A stretch of 64,000 nt of DNA from Gammaproteobacteria bacterium (GTDB taxonomy: Bacteria > Pseudomonadota > Gammaproteobacteria > JAJFKO01), in contig JANQRR010000001.1 of the NCBI GenBank assembly GCA_028284465.1, positions 20,804 through 84,803 of the forward strand, in the 5' to 3' direction. The translations under genes and the position numbers were made by a program. Below, in pieces: positions 19,201 to 27,977 of this stretch (within the stretch, counting starts at the first letter, position 1; each line of letters starts with the position of its first letter). Under the pieces are notes generated by a model. The model saw only the letters and a list, made by a program, of their open reading frames with translations, made no database searches and was not told the origin of the DNA.

Positions 19201-19428
19201 ATCGACTGTCACACCCAATTGCTGCCCGTCGGGTAATTGGCCGTGCAATAACGCTTGAAAACGATCGGCGTCAACCGTATGACCGGCGATCCCTAATGCG
19301 TGTGTACCCTTGCCCCACCACAGACTATTCTCCTTAGCTTGTTCACTATCCTTGGTATAGTAATTATCTTTCCCTAAGTAATACTCTGTGGCTGGTTTCG
19401 CATGACCGACAACTTTTGTGGATAACAT
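13216..19428 (-). CDS. traI: F-type relaxase-helicase TraI with C-terminal primase/TOPRIM region
   Basis: About 2070 residues from the ATG at 19428. That start is chosen because MLSTKVVGHAKPATEYYLGKDNYY aligns with the N-terminus of F TraI; the open frame extends further upstream into traD. Residues 1-290 are the TrwC/TraI relaxase: catalytic tyrosines near 16-24 and the metal-binding His 156, 167 and 169 (LHVHAVV). A degenerate helicase domain has GTTHTGKT near 471, and an active RecD-like helicase has GRAGTGKT near 1100 with VDENSM. The C-terminal third carries a TOPRIM-like domain (IEGPEDG near 1863, LDNDGG near 1909) as in phage-type primases. The protein would nick oriT and unwind and possibly prime the transferred strand. 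Confidence 0.93.
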   Translation of the reverse strand: MLSTKVVGHAKPATEYYLGKDNYYTKDSEQAKENSLWWGKGTHALGIAGHTVDADRFQALLHGQLPDGQQLGVTVDNTIKHRAGFDLTFSVPKTLSILALTSKDDTVRTTINTIILEAATKTLAQIEHGCAQARITQAGNTTYVNTGNLTVALFLHDISREGDPNLHVHAVVMNMTQRHDGQWRSLASKSGYYGANAQGHINGFIERVRHDKRYYGTIFRSELAFNAKQHHIPIVVTDQRNAYFEVDGISAKTKDVYSTRAQQIKQYMQAHGFSSAKAAAVAAIKTRQRKRHINRDTLHALWQTKATAAGIDVFKEADTVTNTIRTHTTPTQRSGSTQDAKESVQYAIDSVFESYAKAKCIQLINVAMQYAMGKNVDLTSVITAIEHYQTAGVLIPIEEQHGEFSLTTKTHLDNEKHVLRAITLTLAPQRQVDPANIKAYLAKNTALNQAGREAIHTMLTSTSQVVALDGTTHTGKTRLITPMVDVVKQAGFDAVILTPTKAMSMALRTQINGTPKTWFESLKQLCDPNQYTSVSGFIHQQKIYIAEGREHRYQRVIMVDNAHVLGTQAMKDLVGIARTLQTKLILIGDQRSALGWQHGSPYQQLLAHGITAYRLTTPAFNSHKAHHLAGAIHATLADDLHAAFTNIGQRILSVANDEDRMAQVVEHYSALSQDERRHAIIMVPTQAQAQRFNEAVHQRLKTKGIIAKTGVSVLTHHARFMRHAQYCRADQYRVGDWVQFHDHYVSLNVTKGDYVKIVGIHPRTNTVVLERDNGKQHHWNPEHVAGRSGNVAVFTPKRREVAVGDRIVWKKNNYRHDIHSGEVLDVIAIHDQRMVLQRHNQKNITVNVTEHAARHFDHAYATTIHHQQSVDTIIAVHKASAWQSTKRQFYKTLSQARQHVWLYTDDRQALLSQLKQRRGDKTTIMDTLLKDTTPTFSPNSNAKEHVVLLEAAVAKALHALQQRTPNPDRTPDTLAADAVRYALAHLSEREAAFKHKDVFEVALTYALGDARQDHIQQAILAAEHNGELVRGVLSQDGTRWTTQAGIDLEKAIIALAKEGQRSVTPLLLKAQVETYLADNPMKADHRAALTAWMTSTDRVLMLQGRAGTGKTTLLAQVEPLLKTLSQHTVELLCLAPTHKAVKELRDRGLHAQTLDSFLGEQRRDEANGIDPTGQHHHPFIMAVDENSMTSNRRLHDVLWYAKALNARVIMVGDVKQHHAIEAGKPDALLKQIGIHTLELTDIVRQRNNTLRQAVKQTYEAHFNAAFNTLGDRIIEVGEVLVDGKPLDDQTTRLAMMAKDYAQRSPRARAQTAMITLGNAQRKLLNDLVVKQLRAQGELSGECHETTVFVPKDMTTVEQSHAANFVEGDILRFGYTDQRLQLHKGEYWHVKKVHPKENILTLCKPDHPDRIWQPTHYDNEQHRRIEVYTREDRTIMPGMMIRWTRTDKTLGLISPEFARIHRIDNNIAVVDHVIIGRQGLQTTGKTDTIDLTQSTFKHWDLAYSLTSYAVQGGSYQRVLANMESYSQHLTTQKAFLIMLTRAVKHVTFYTNNKQALLDKVIASPGDKTSALETIGEVSFQTNTQKTLMNNTSTNSTSRLPTHEVKEKITIDANHLITRLHDSAEYVVLRLLGEPKKRNGTHYQYSYSEQFGGEDTKRDGGSFFVAVQGDKQGLWYSFKTGEGGNLLQLIQKKYHADFKQSLDYAMQLLGVTKEQISTTLNVPMTYKKVPAIDKSDPNNWNKHQKDSVAYATKIAERSQPIKGTLAEKYLREHRGIHLDPIIDNVRDAIRFHPAVYSSRNKYTGPALIAIARNQSGNVQSIQAIYLDEHTAQKKADLELAKQTWGVLHGASVKLNQQAPQQSVGVFIEGPEDGVSVLAASQHYPIEITLSQSNYINAIKHTDIEQKIVCLDNDGGHDKVEKTKLVTKLKEYHGIQVAIPDDRAGYRKTDYNDMYKADGPKAVVEIIERAQPVEMLPGHEETAANPPTKTIKENVQNHVMNVADKYAEQIDLMVSTDEKLAKAMDNVIEQDNTKISDELIQAYQEYEVLDSHVIANNEKAKDSKQAKDIEQEI

Positions 19429-19438
19429 AAGCGTCCCG

Positions 19439-21322
19439 TCACACATCCAGCGCGTATTGTGAACCAAGACACGTGCCAACGGTTTGTTGTGATTGCTCCG
19501 TTGACGTAGAGGATGGTGCTTGCGATGGTTTTTTTGTGGTAGATGCCGTCTTTTTAAGATCCGCCATGAGTTTTTCGACATCCTCGCGCAAGTCATCGTG
19601 CGCTAATGTTCTTGGCACGAAACGCGGACTGTGTTTAGGCCGTGACACATAAGGCATGGTGATCCGACTGATCGGGTATGATCCGGCTAAGCGTAAATAA
19701 TACGTTAAGTTATCTAAATTCATGATCTCAGACGCCGTAACAACGGGTTTACGTTTTTCCGTACGACTAATTGACACACCATCTCGAATAGCATTCGCCC
19801 CATAAGAAATACTTTCATTGACTTCAGCAATCTCGGTTTCCCCTAGATTTTTAGCAGACCATGCCGCGATCGTCGGGTCCGGTTGGCGAAACATACAACG
19901 TGTGTTTAATAACGCTGAAATATCATCTGCGCCATTCGCACCATAAATTTGTTTGAGCTTGGCAACGTTTTGCATGCCAATCACAAAACAACCGCCAAAC
20001 TTGCGCCCTTCTGATAACCCTTCGGTAATTTGCGGTAATTGATGCAGACTGGTAAATTCATCTAAGATAAACCAAATGCGTCGATCATCATCGTCGGGTA
20101 AACTTAATAACGTATTAATCGCTAGATCGATCCATGCCGTCATTAACGGTTTTAACGTCGCATGTTTATCACCGCGTGAACTCACAAACAAAAATTGACT
20201 GTCTTGTTTGCCTTCCACCCAAGCTCGGATCGAAAAGGGATCATCCCCTTCTTTGACATAACACAAACTTTTTAAATAGGTGGCTAAAATAGATTTAATG
20301 GAAATGGCAGTTTTTTCAATTTTTTCTGACATTAAACTTTCTGCTACCGTGCCTCGTAATAAATGCTGAATATCTTCGAGTTCCGCCGTTAACAAATATT
20401 TTAATAATGGTAATAACTTTGGTGTTGACGTGGCTTTACGCATTTGATTCGCTGCTTGCGAGAAGATCGTTCTTGCTGCATCTACCCAAAACGGATCATG
20501 CGCGCCCGATGTTCGTGGTATTTGCGCCGCCGCAAAACTTTCTAATTCTGCAAGATCCCGGCATTCTTGCCAGAGATCCCATGTCACTGTGCGGTCATCT
20601 AAAGGATTTTGTAGACTATCGCGTTTAGGATCATAATAATATTCTGTCAGCACACAACCTTTATCATAAATAAATGCCTTATCGCCACACGCACGAATGT
20701 GATCGAGTAATTCGCGGATCACCTGTGATTTTCCCGTCCCCGTTGTACCATGAATTAAAAAATGTTGCTTAAGTGAAAAGGTCGGAATAGGGATCCGATG
20801 AGGTGATAAGTAAAAATCTGAGATGGCATTATTTTTTTGAATAGCTTTTTTCACCGCGCGCGGTGACGCTAAATAATCGCCTTTCAATCGTTTATCTTGG
20901 GTTTGTTGTTTGCCACGATGTTTTAACCAAAGAATGATCCCGCCCGCTAATACAATGAATAATAGCAATCCGCTCCCTAACCCATCGATCATGATTGTTT
21001 GAATGCGATCAATGACAGCGTGTATTGCCGGGGATTGCACGATCTTTTTGGCATACACGGTGGTGATCTCACCATCGGGTTGACGAAACGTTTGTTTTGC
21101 TTTGGGTTCTAAAACCCCATTAACGTGAGCGATTAACCAGGTTTTAACGACATAGCGTTCATACGATGTGGTTTTCATCCATGTCCACGTTGTCATCATC
21201 ACCACAAACGCTAACAACACAACACCCAACACTCGCACGGCAATTTGTTGAAACATGCGCATATGATGCAGGACGATTTGTCCACCGCGAATAAAATGTG
21301 TTATTCCCGTGTTTTTTGCCAT
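19439..21322 (-). CDS. traD: Type IV coupling protein TraD
   Basis: 627 residues. Two N-terminal membrane segments (about 25-45 and 112-131) are followed by the VirD4/TraD ATPase with Walker A LIHGTTGTGKSQV and a WFILDEFTSLHQLP Walker B, the family hallmark. It couples the TraI-DNA complex to the secretion channel. The C-terminus is a Ser/Thr/Gln-rich tail without the long repeat of F TraD. Its stop lies 10 bp before the traI start, so the two are co-translated. The gene is separated from traG by a gene on the opposite strand. Confidence 0.93.
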   Translation of the reverse strand: MAKNTGITHFIRGGQIVLHHMRMFQQIAVRVLGVVLLAFVVMMTTWTWMKTTSYERYVVKTWLIAHVNGVLEPKAKQTFRQPDGEITTVYAKKIVQSPAIHAVIDRIQTIMIDGLGSGLLLFIVLAGGIILWLKHRGKQQTQDKRLKGDYLASPRAVKKAIQKNNAISDFYLSPHRIPIPTFSLKQHFLIHGTTGTGKSQVIRELLDHIRACGDKAFIYDKGCVLTEYYYDPKRDSLQNPLDDRTVTWDLWQECRDLAELESFAAAQIPRTSGAHDPFWVDAARTIFSQAANQMRKATSTPKLLPLLKYLLTAELEDIQHLLRGTVAESLMSEKIEKTAISIKSILATYLKSLCYVKEGDDPFSIRAWVEGKQDSQFLFVSSRGDKHATLKPLMTAWIDLAINTLLSLPDDDDRRIWFILDEFTSLHQLPQITEGLSEGRKFGGCFVIGMQNVAKLKQIYGANGADDISALLNTRCMFRQPDPTIAAWSAKNLGETEIAEVNESISYGANAIRDGVSISRTEKRKPVVTASEIMNLDNLTYYLRLAGSYPISRITMPYVSRPKHSPRFVPRTLAHDDLREDVEKLMADLKKTASTTKKPSQAPSSTSTEQSQQTVGTCLGSQYALDV

Positions 21323-21421
21323 GATTGCCCCCTTATTTTAAGCTGTTTTTGGTAAAAAGTATGGCTGCAAGGATCCGAAAAATCGGGTATCATAAAAGAA
21401 ACGGTGGTAAAGGATGATCTC

Positions 21422-22057
21422 ATGTCAGCAGATAACGTATCGAAAGACGAATTAAAACGACGACAGATGATCTGGCTAAAAGCAACTGTGATCGCGTTTT
21501 TTGTGCCGCTGGTATTAGCGGTGTTGACCTTTTTTTTGGACTTCTTTACTGACTCATTTGAATTAACTTTCATAATATTCGGCACGCTCATCGCATTAAG
21601 TATGTTAAACTTAATGGGCTCGTTTGTGTTATACAGTGTTTGGTGTTCACCCAAACGATCTAACTCTGCCGAAGACGTTTCTCTCCAACCATTAAGACGA
21701 ACAATGTGGCGCAATATCATTCTTATCACGTTAAGTGCTGGCACGCTGAGTGCGATTATCTTCGGTTCGTTAATGCCGTTTTTTGCTCTACCTGCCTTTG
21801 TGTTTTTTGCCATGGGTAGCTTCCTCGTGTCCGTGTTTTTGTATGATGTGCATCTTGCTAAAAAATTCCCACAGTTTTATCATGCTTCGACAACAACAAC
21901 GGTGACGACAGATTATCCTGTCCCTCAATTTTCTGAAATAACCTATCCTGAGCCTTACTATGACCCCGCTGTTGATCCTACCGACACCGCCGTCAGTGTG
22001 ACGAATCCCATGAGTCCTATGTATCCACTCAATCTGAATCGCCTTAACGATGATTGA
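21422..22057 (+). CDS. Four-TM protein between traG and traD, candidate entry-exclusion protein
   Basis: About 211 residues from ATG 21422 (chosen for the GTAAAGGATG ribosome site; an in-frame ATG at 21404 is the alternative). Two TM pairs are visible: about residues 20-42 and 46-67, then 96-118 and 122-140, and the C-terminus is Pro/Tyr/Thr-rich and soluble. It is the only rightward gene inside the leftward tra operon, ending 3 bp before the traG stop. F plasmids carry traS and traT, the exclusion genes, exactly between traG and traD. No sequence similarity to TraS was recognised, so exclusion is inference from position and topology. Confidence 0.65.
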   Translation: MSADNVSKDELKRRQMIWLKATVIAFFVPLVLAVLTFFLDFFTDSFELTFIIFGTLIALSMLNLMGSFVLYSVWCSPKRSNSAEDVSLQPLRRTMWRNIILITLSAGTLSAIIFGSLMPFFALPAFVFFAMGSFLVSVFLYDVHLAKKFPQFYHASTTTTVTTDYPVPQFSEITYPEPYYDPAVDPTDTAVSVTNPMSPMYPLNLNRLNDD

Positions 22058-22060
22058 TCG

Positions 22061-24802
22061 TTAATCCAACTTATTCACGTTATCGTGTTTAAGGGTTTGA
22101 GTGCGTTGATCAACGGAGCCCATTTTCTCTGTCAACGTATGGCTAACAGCATCGAATAATGTTTGTGTATCGCGCTGTGCTGTACGGTCAATCGACTTTT
22201 CTTGCCCTAACTCATGTTGTGCCGCGTTATGTACAACCTGCTGATCATTGCGTTGTGCAAACTGATCCATTGCCGATTCACCTGGAATAGAATGCGTTTG
22301 CGCGACATGACCTGCACGTATGGATGACGCTGAGGCATGACCTGATTGATGCATAAATTGTTGCATCAGGTGATTGGCCTGCTGTTGACTCCAATGTGAA
22401 GCATACTCCTGGGCTAACGCAGGACGGTTTGCCATGATGTATTCAACCGATCGCATACCCATGGGTTCGTGACTACCTGGTGCCGGTTGAGCTTTCATCC
22501 AATCGACAAATGCTTGACTCGCATTGGCATTAATCGATACCGCATTGTCTTGCGAGTAACTTGCCATCTGCCGAAAACTTTCTGTTTGCTGAAATTGCGC
22601 AGCCAGATCATGTCGCGCTTGCTCAGCGCGATCAAACGCACTACTGATTGTATGTGCAAACCGTTGTGATGTTTCATTGCCGGTTCTAACGCTATGGTCA
22701 TGAGACGCTTTAATAGCCTGATCAACCGTTTGATTAAAACTAGAGTTATGAATAAATTGTTTTGCCTCATTCCATAATTGCTGATGCGATCTTTGCAAAC
22801 TTCCTTCAAGGCCGGCTTTGACATCAAACCCGGCGGCACCATCAATGCCCGTAAAAAACTGCAGAACCTTACCGGCAAGCGATCGACTCCCTTTAAGTCC
22901 AAGATGACCATTAAGGTATGTGCTTATCAACGCACGCCCCGCTTGTTGGTGAGTGATCCCATGGCTTTGTGCAAACGTATTCGTTAACTGATGTAACTCA
23001 TTCGCTGCTGTTTGCAAACTACCTTGTTGCGATACACTCGATGCTTGATTACTTGCTTGTGTATGACTCTGCGTAGCACCGAGATCATAAAGACCGCGTA
23101 ATGCCGCTGACATTGAATGCGCATAGGTGCGTGCATCGTTTAACGTATTCGACCATGCTTTATCCGCTTGATGCGTATAGACTGAACGCAGTGCATTAGC
23201 AATATTGACTGAGGTGCCAAGACTTGAAATGGCACCACGATTATCTAATACAGCTTTGCCATTCGGTGTGATCGTTAATGCTGAACCCCCCGCCATTTGT
23301 GTACTGTAGGCACCAGAGAACACCCTTGCATTGGTATCAACATGATTGGCATTAGTATTAAACGCACTGTGATTACCTATCGTCGTGTTGCCAAAACTTA
23401 AGTTACCGGTTGTTTCTTCTTGAACGGCTTGTGAGGCAGCCGATTGGGTAGCACCACCAATGTATTGAGCTAATGTCATGAAACTCATGACGCCACCTTT
23501 TGTTACCGCATAGGCAATGACTGGGATACTTAATGATAAATAGCCGGCTAATACCGAGATATCATGATTAGCTTGTACTAAACCTGGCATCGTCATCATG
23601 GTGAGGCCATGTGATGAGCCCTCTGCGGTAGCGGTCTGACTGGCGACTTTAGCCGATAATGTCATGACTAAATTTAAGATGGCATACAATGGCGCCCAAC
23701 TTTCGATCCACACTAAGGCAAACAAATAGATCCGAAATAATTGAAGACCAAACGGTAATAACCACAACGGTGCTAATAATAAGAAAGCACCAAATAAAAT
23801 CGCTTCAAACACGACTTTCATGATCGGCAACCAATAACTCGCTTGTTGGCCGGCAACATCATACAGTCGGCGTTTCGTTTGCTGTGCTCTAGCATACGCA
23901 TACGCACGTAATGCCGCGTTCGCGTTAACGTGACCTGCATGATCAATAACTGCATGTTCAATCGCATTTTTCACCATGTTTTGTTGCATGATCTGTTGTG
24001 CGCTTTGTGACACATCACTTAAATAGCGATAGGCGATCGGTAAATACGTTAGTAATTGTTGATCAGCCGCCGCGGTTTGTTGATTAAAGAAACGCGAACC
24101 ATAAATGATCCCAGCCCGATGCAATTCTTTCTGCCAATCTTGTGTGAGTTGTCTCGCGCCTTGCTGACAAGTCACAATACGACGATCATAACGAAACGCT
24201 CTGGCCGGACTCGCATTTGCCGTCATAAAGCCCCACAGATCCGTTGCGTTAAAGAGATCCTTCGTCGTATATTTTCCCAGTAACAGATCATAGAACACGC
24301 ACTGCTGCATAAAATGATCCACGTTGTTTGCAAACTGCGGATCGGTGATCACAAAACGGTTGGCAGATCGGATCAGACTCGACGCCATCAACGCGCCGGT
24401 ATGCGAATACTTTAAATCATCCGGCAATGTATACACGGTTTCCGCAAGCTTCGTCATGCTATTAAACAATTGCGTGATCACACTGGCAAATTCTGCTAAA
24501 CCCCACGGCACGTTTTGCACGATATTCACCTGTGTTTGGGTGACCTTATCATCAATATGTACGGTGACTTTCGGCACTAATAACAGGTTGTACATCACAA
24601 AAAACACCACAAACCAACGAATACTGATCTGCAGTGATTGCTTAAATGTGGTTTCAATCATCACCCAACACAAACCAAAAAGGCTCGCAATCCCCACGAT
24701 CGTCGTGTAAGACTGAGTACCGACAGCTGCAGCGATCCCATTAAACACCTCTGTGAGAATGTGACCTCCACCATAGGTGATCACCGTGTAATCGTATGCC
24801 AT
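22061..24802 (-). CDS. traG: Mating-pair stabilisation protein TraG
   Basis: 913 residues, close to F TraG (938). The N-terminal third has several membrane segments (about 35-55, 62-82, 330-375 and 420-440), corresponding to the TraG_N module needed for pilus assembly. The long soluble remainder is rich in Ala, Gln and His, as in the periplasmic/translocated domain that stabilises mating pairs and, in F, contacts TraN and the exclusion protein. It begins 3 bp after the traH stop in the leftward operon, consistent with F order H-G. Confidence 0.9.
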   Translation of the reverse strand: MAYDYTVITYGGGHILTEVFNGIAAAVGTQSYTTIVGIASLFGLCWVMIETTFKQSLQISIRWFVVFFVMYNLLLVPKVTVHIDDKVTQTQVNIVQNVPWGLAEFASVITQLFNSMTKLAETVYTLPDDLKYSHTGALMASSLIRSANRFVITDPQFANNVDHFMQQCVFYDLLLGKYTTKDLFNATDLWGFMTANASPARAFRYDRRIVTCQQGARQLTQDWQKELHRAGIIYGSRFFNQQTAAADQQLLTYLPIAYRYLSDVSQSAQQIMQQNMVKNAIEHAVIDHAGHVNANAALRAYAYARAQQTKRRLYDVAGQQASYWLPIMKVVFEAILFGAFLLLAPLWLLPFGLQLFRIYLFALVWIESWAPLYAILNLVMTLSAKVASQTATAEGSSHGLTMMTMPGLVQANHDISVLAGYLSLSIPVIAYAVTKGGVMSFMTLAQYIGGATQSAASQAVQEETTGNLSFGNTTIGNHSAFNTNANHVDTNARVFSGAYSTQMAGGSALTITPNGKAVLDNRGAISSLGTSVNIANALRSVYTHQADKAWSNTLNDARTYAHSMSAALRGLYDLGATQSHTQASNQASSVSQQGSLQTAANELHQLTNTFAQSHGITHQQAGRALISTYLNGHLGLKGSRSLAGKVLQFFTGIDGAAGFDVKAGLEGSLQRSHQQLWNEAKQFIHNSSFNQTVDQAIKASHDHSVRTGNETSQRFAHTISSAFDRAEQARHDLAAQFQQTESFRQMASYSQDNAVSINANASQAFVDWMKAQPAPGSHEPMGMRSVEYIMANRPALAQEYASHWSQQQANHLMQQFMHQSGHASASSIRAGHVAQTHSIPGESAMDQFAQRNDQQVVHNAAQHELGQEKSIDRTAQRDTQTLFDAVSHTLTEKMGSVDQRTQTLKHDNVNKLD

Positions 24803-24805
24803 GGT

Positions 24806-26203
24806 TTACCTCATCGCGTTAGCCCAGCGTAAGTTGCCCGCCATTTTGACCGACAGATCTCCGGCAAGTTGTCGCTCTAATGTTTGCGTGCGTTCAATCA
24901 ATGTGATGGTTTGATTTAACGTTTGATATGCTTGGTGTTTTTCCTCAGAAATAGCAGCTTTTGCTTCATTCATGCCGCGCACAAAGGTCGTTAACATCGG
25001 TTGTGGATCTTGTAACGCACTCGCACTTTGTTTAACAACCGCTAAACTTTCATTGATGTATTGAAAAAGAATGCTGGAAGCGATCACATGCGTATACTGA
25101 CTGAGATCCATTAAGTCCGGATCACCGACATACGCCGCTTGTACATTTAACATTTTATATAACGGCAACGGTGTCGCATTCAGCAAGCCGATTTCCTGTG
25201 CTGTTAATGGCGTATCCTCTTCAATATGCGTCACCATATCATTAAGCAGTTGACGTACTCGTTGACCTAATGCATCACGTTGACTAACGGTGATAGTGGT
25301 TACAGTAGGATGAAGGCAATGTTGTGTCTCATCACAATGATAGATGTGCGCTTGCCCACCGTATAATAAGGCTTTTAATAATTGTCGATCCGCGGCTAAC
25401 GATGGCAACACGGTAAAATGGTTTGAACCATTGCCATGATCTTGAGAAGTCATAATCAATGTCCCCGATAACGACATGAATAATTCTGCTAAGGTGGGAT
25501 CATCGGCAAGAAAACCATTTTTTTGCAACGCATGCCACGCAATATTGGTGTTATCCATGATCATGTCTCGATAACGTGGATCGTTTTTACCGCGATTGAG
25601 CACTTGACCACGTTGACCACCGGCACCACAGCCTTGTTTTGCCGCCGCCCAATCACCAAAGATCCCGCTTTGCGTACCAATGCTGGCACACACGTTTTGT
25701 TGCGCCACTTGCGTTTTTGGCCAAAGTGATCCAACTAATGCGGCACCGGTTTCACACGAATTGATATTCATACGATTAATTTTGTTGGCCCAACTTTGTA
25801 AATCTTCCATCGTGTTTGCTGATAGTGATGTCACGCTTTTTAAAGCGAGTAGAAACGCATAATTCGCTGAATTGTTCGCAATATTTTTTAATCCCATTTC
25901 GAGTTGGTGACTATTAATAAAGGAAAACCCACCGGTAAATAAATCAATCCCGCTACAACCGGCACGCTTACTGGGTAATTGCACACTGGCAATCTGAATG
26001 TTTCTGACGCCATGACGCGCATAGATACTGCCACCGGTATACAAACCCGCGGCTTGTCCATGATAAACCTGTGGGTTAGTCACATTACTCGAATAACCTA
26101 AACGATCAAAAAACCGATGTAAGTCGCTATTAATGTTTGCCAAAGCGATTATCGGCAACAGGGATCCTAAGATAACAATCTGTCGAAAGATAACAGTGAT
26201 CAT
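24806..26203 (-). CDS. traH: Conjugal transfer pilus assembly protein TraH
   Basis: 465 residues, matching F TraH (458). N-terminal signal peptide (residues 1-22, LLPIIALA) and the family start region NINSDLHRFFDRLGYSSNVTNPQVYHGQAAGLYTGG are clear, as is RHGVRNIQIASVQLPS..GCSGIDLFTGGFSFIN. TraH is a periplasmic/outer membrane-associated component of F pilus extension. The start overlaps the traF stop by 4 bp, indicating coupled translation. Confidence 0.93.
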   Translation of the reverse strand: MITVIFRQIVILGSLLPIIALANINSDLHRFFDRLGYSSNVTNPQVYHGQAAGLYTGGSIYARHGVRNIQIASVQLPSKRAGCSGIDLFTGGFSFINSHQLEMGLKNIANNSANYAFLLALKSVTSLSANTMEDLQSWANKINRMNINSCETGAALVGSLWPKTQVAQQNVCASIGTQSGIFGDWAAAKQGCGAGGQRGQVLNRGKNDPRYRDMIMDNTNIAWHALQKNGFLADDPTLAELFMSLSGTLIMTSQDHGNGSNHFTVLPSLAADRQLLKALLYGGQAHIYHCDETQHCLHPTVTTITVSQRDALGQRVRQLLNDMVTHIEEDTPLTAQEIGLLNATPLPLYKMLNVQAAYVGDPDLMDLSQYTHVIASSILFQYINESLAVVKQSASALQDPQPMLTTFVRGMNEAKAAISEEKHQAYQTLNQTITLIERTQTLERQLAGDLSVKMAGNLRWANAMR

Positions 26204-26988
26204 GACACGCTCCTTGTTGATGTTAATGCTAATCTGCTGGATTGCGTGAGTTGATATAAACGCTCGGCGATCACATTTTCAGTTGTTAACCCATACGCCA
26301 CGGGTGTAACGTTTTTCGTCGTGGGATCCACTAAAAATAACGCCGGCACTACACTGACATGAAACGTTTGGCTTGCACCATTATCAATCTTGGCGTGAGG
26401 AAATTCAGGTAACGTACCACCATCGAGCGATACCGGCACCACCGTGATCCCATAACGCTGCGCGAAATCTTTCACGATGGGTGCAAATCGATGGCAATAA
26501 GGACATGTACTTCTAAAAAAGAAAAATAATCCATGATGTTTTGCTAAGGCATGGATCGCCTGCGCTTGTGCTTGATGATACTGATCGAGATAGACTTGTT
26601 TACCCACATGATTGGTGGGATGCATAATGGAATAATCAAGTTGCGGATTGTGTTGTAATACCTGTTGCCAGACACGTGCAAAGTGACTGCTATTATTGTT
26701 AATCATATTTTGGATCTTGATATAATAACTCACATTATCAGGTGTTGGATGTAAAATCGCGTGATCTAACGCGCGTTTTGCGATCCGTTGCACGATACTG
26801 AGCGTATTGATCGGATCATGAGAGATCACTGTCGCTGGTGACGGTTTAGGTTTTGTCGGTGTGATCCACAAAGGATCGTGATACCAATGCCAGCCTTGCG
26901 CATGTGCTACCCAAAAGTCTTTTGCTAATACGAATCTCGGTACTAAACACACGATGCTGACGGTGATACAGAGCATTAGGGCCTTCAT
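26200..26988 (-). CDS. traF: Conjugal pilus assembly protein TraF (thioredoxin-like)
   Basis: 262 residues with signal peptide (1-22). The C-terminal half is a thioredoxin-like domain with FFFFRSTCPYCHRFAPIV: an intact CPYC (162-165) that F TraF itself lacks, so this homologue may be redox active and may cover the disulfide isomerase role of TrbB, which is not seen in the window. The many Cys of TraN, TraU and TraH are likely clients. Overlaps traN by 4 bp. Confidence 0.9.
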   Translation of the reverse strand: MKALMLCITVSIVCLVPRFVLAKDFWVAHAQGWHWYHDPLWITPTKPKPSPATVISHDPINTLSIVQRIAKRALDHAILHPTPDNVSYYIKIQNMINNNSSHFARVWQQVLQHNPQLDYSIMHPTNHVGKQVYLDQYHQAQAQAIHALAKHHGLFFFFRSTCPYCHRFAPIVKDFAQRYGITVVPVSLDGGTLPEFPHAKIDNGASQTFHVSVVPALFLVDPTTKNVTPVAYGLTTENVIAERLYQLTQSSRLALTSTRSVS

Positions 26989-27977
26989 GGTTGCGTTGCC
27001 TCATGGTTAATCGCATGTTGTACCTCGTGTGTGATCCGTGTTTGAATGCGCGATCGCATGGGATGATGAACACGGCGTAAAATATCCTGATACACAGGGC
27101 TTAAATTAATACGTGAGAAATCAATTCGCTGAAGCTCTTGTGGTGTTAAACCACGACAATCAGGATGCTTGCCGCTGCCCCATCCTAATCTCAATTGAGC
27201 GTGCCCAGCGTCTTGTACTAAACGTGCGAGTTTTGAATGAAAACAACAATACCGTTTACTGTATTCTCGACAGGTTTTACCAAAAACGTAACGAAACATC
27301 TTCGAGCAATACTTGCCAACGTAATGACAAACGCCCGCTTGTTTATCGTGGCCGAGTTTTTTCTCACTCGCCTTACATTTTGCTAAACCGATATCTTGAC
27401 CCCAACCGCGATCGGCACAACAATTGCTAAACCCCATTCGATACAGTCGGCAACGCTGTTGGTCGCCCGTAAAAATCGCATAATGATCGACTTGCTGTGT
27501 GAGATCATGACCACCTGCATCTACTGCCGATAACACTGCAATGGTTTGTTTAAGATCGCGACTGGGTTGATAACGCATCGTCGCACAATGACCTTGCGCA
27601 CAGAAAGCACCACTGTGTTGCGTGATTGCTTGTGATTGGGTAACGATGTGATTGGCGTGGGTGATCAAACGATCGTGTTGATTGATCCGATCGTGTTGTC
27701 GATAGTGATCATTATGAATGATAAAACGACCTGTTGGGGAATCACTAGCACGCTGTTGTGCCATGCGATGGATATTGGCATTGCGATAATGTATTTCGCG
27801 TGGCGTCCGAGTTTTAAATCCCGGTACGTGCTGTGGGTTAAGGTGTTGGATGGTTTGTGATAGCCGATTATTTTGCACGTTAGCAAAATGCTCGCTGGTT
27901 TGAAAATGCTGATCCAAATTGGCATACACTGAATGACTGCTCACAACCAATAAAAGACATAGGATCCGTGTTATCAT
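26985..27977 (-). CDS. traN: Cys-rich outer membrane mating protein TraN (short form)
   Basis: 330 residues, with signal peptide (1-19). The C-terminal half contains the Cys-rich TraN core (MGFSNCCADRGWGQDIGLAKC, then C-x-n patterns through YVGKYCSKM, KTCREYSKRYCCFHSKLARLVQ and WGSGKHPDCRGLTPQELQRIDFS). F TraN has about 600 residues; this one lacks the variable N-terminal receptor-binding portion, so recipient recognition may differ. In F, TraN contacts outer membrane proteins and stabilises mating pairs. 4-bp overlaps on both sides place it firmly in the operon. Confidence 0.9.
   Translation of the reverse strand: MITRILCLLLVVSSHSVYANLDQHFQTSEHFANVQNNRLSQTIQHLNPQHVPGFKTRTPREIHYRNANIHRMAQQRASDSPTGRFIIHNDHYRQHDRINQHDRLITHANHIVTQSQAITQHSGAFCAQGHCATMRYQPSRDLKQTIAVLSAVDAGGHDLTQQVDHYAIFTGDQQRCRLYRMGFSNCCADRGWGQDIGLAKCKASEKKLGHDKQAGVCHYVGKYCSKMFRYVFGKTCREYSKRYCCFHSKLARLVQDAGHAQLRLGWGSGKHPDCRGLTPQELQRIDFSRINLSPVYQDILRRVHHPMRSRIQTRITHEVQHAINHEATQP

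Noticed and set aside
21301..21813. 170-codon minus-strand frame opposite the four-TM gene
   Set aside because: Antisense to a gene with a good ribosome site and clear TM pattern; sequence is basic and unstructured.
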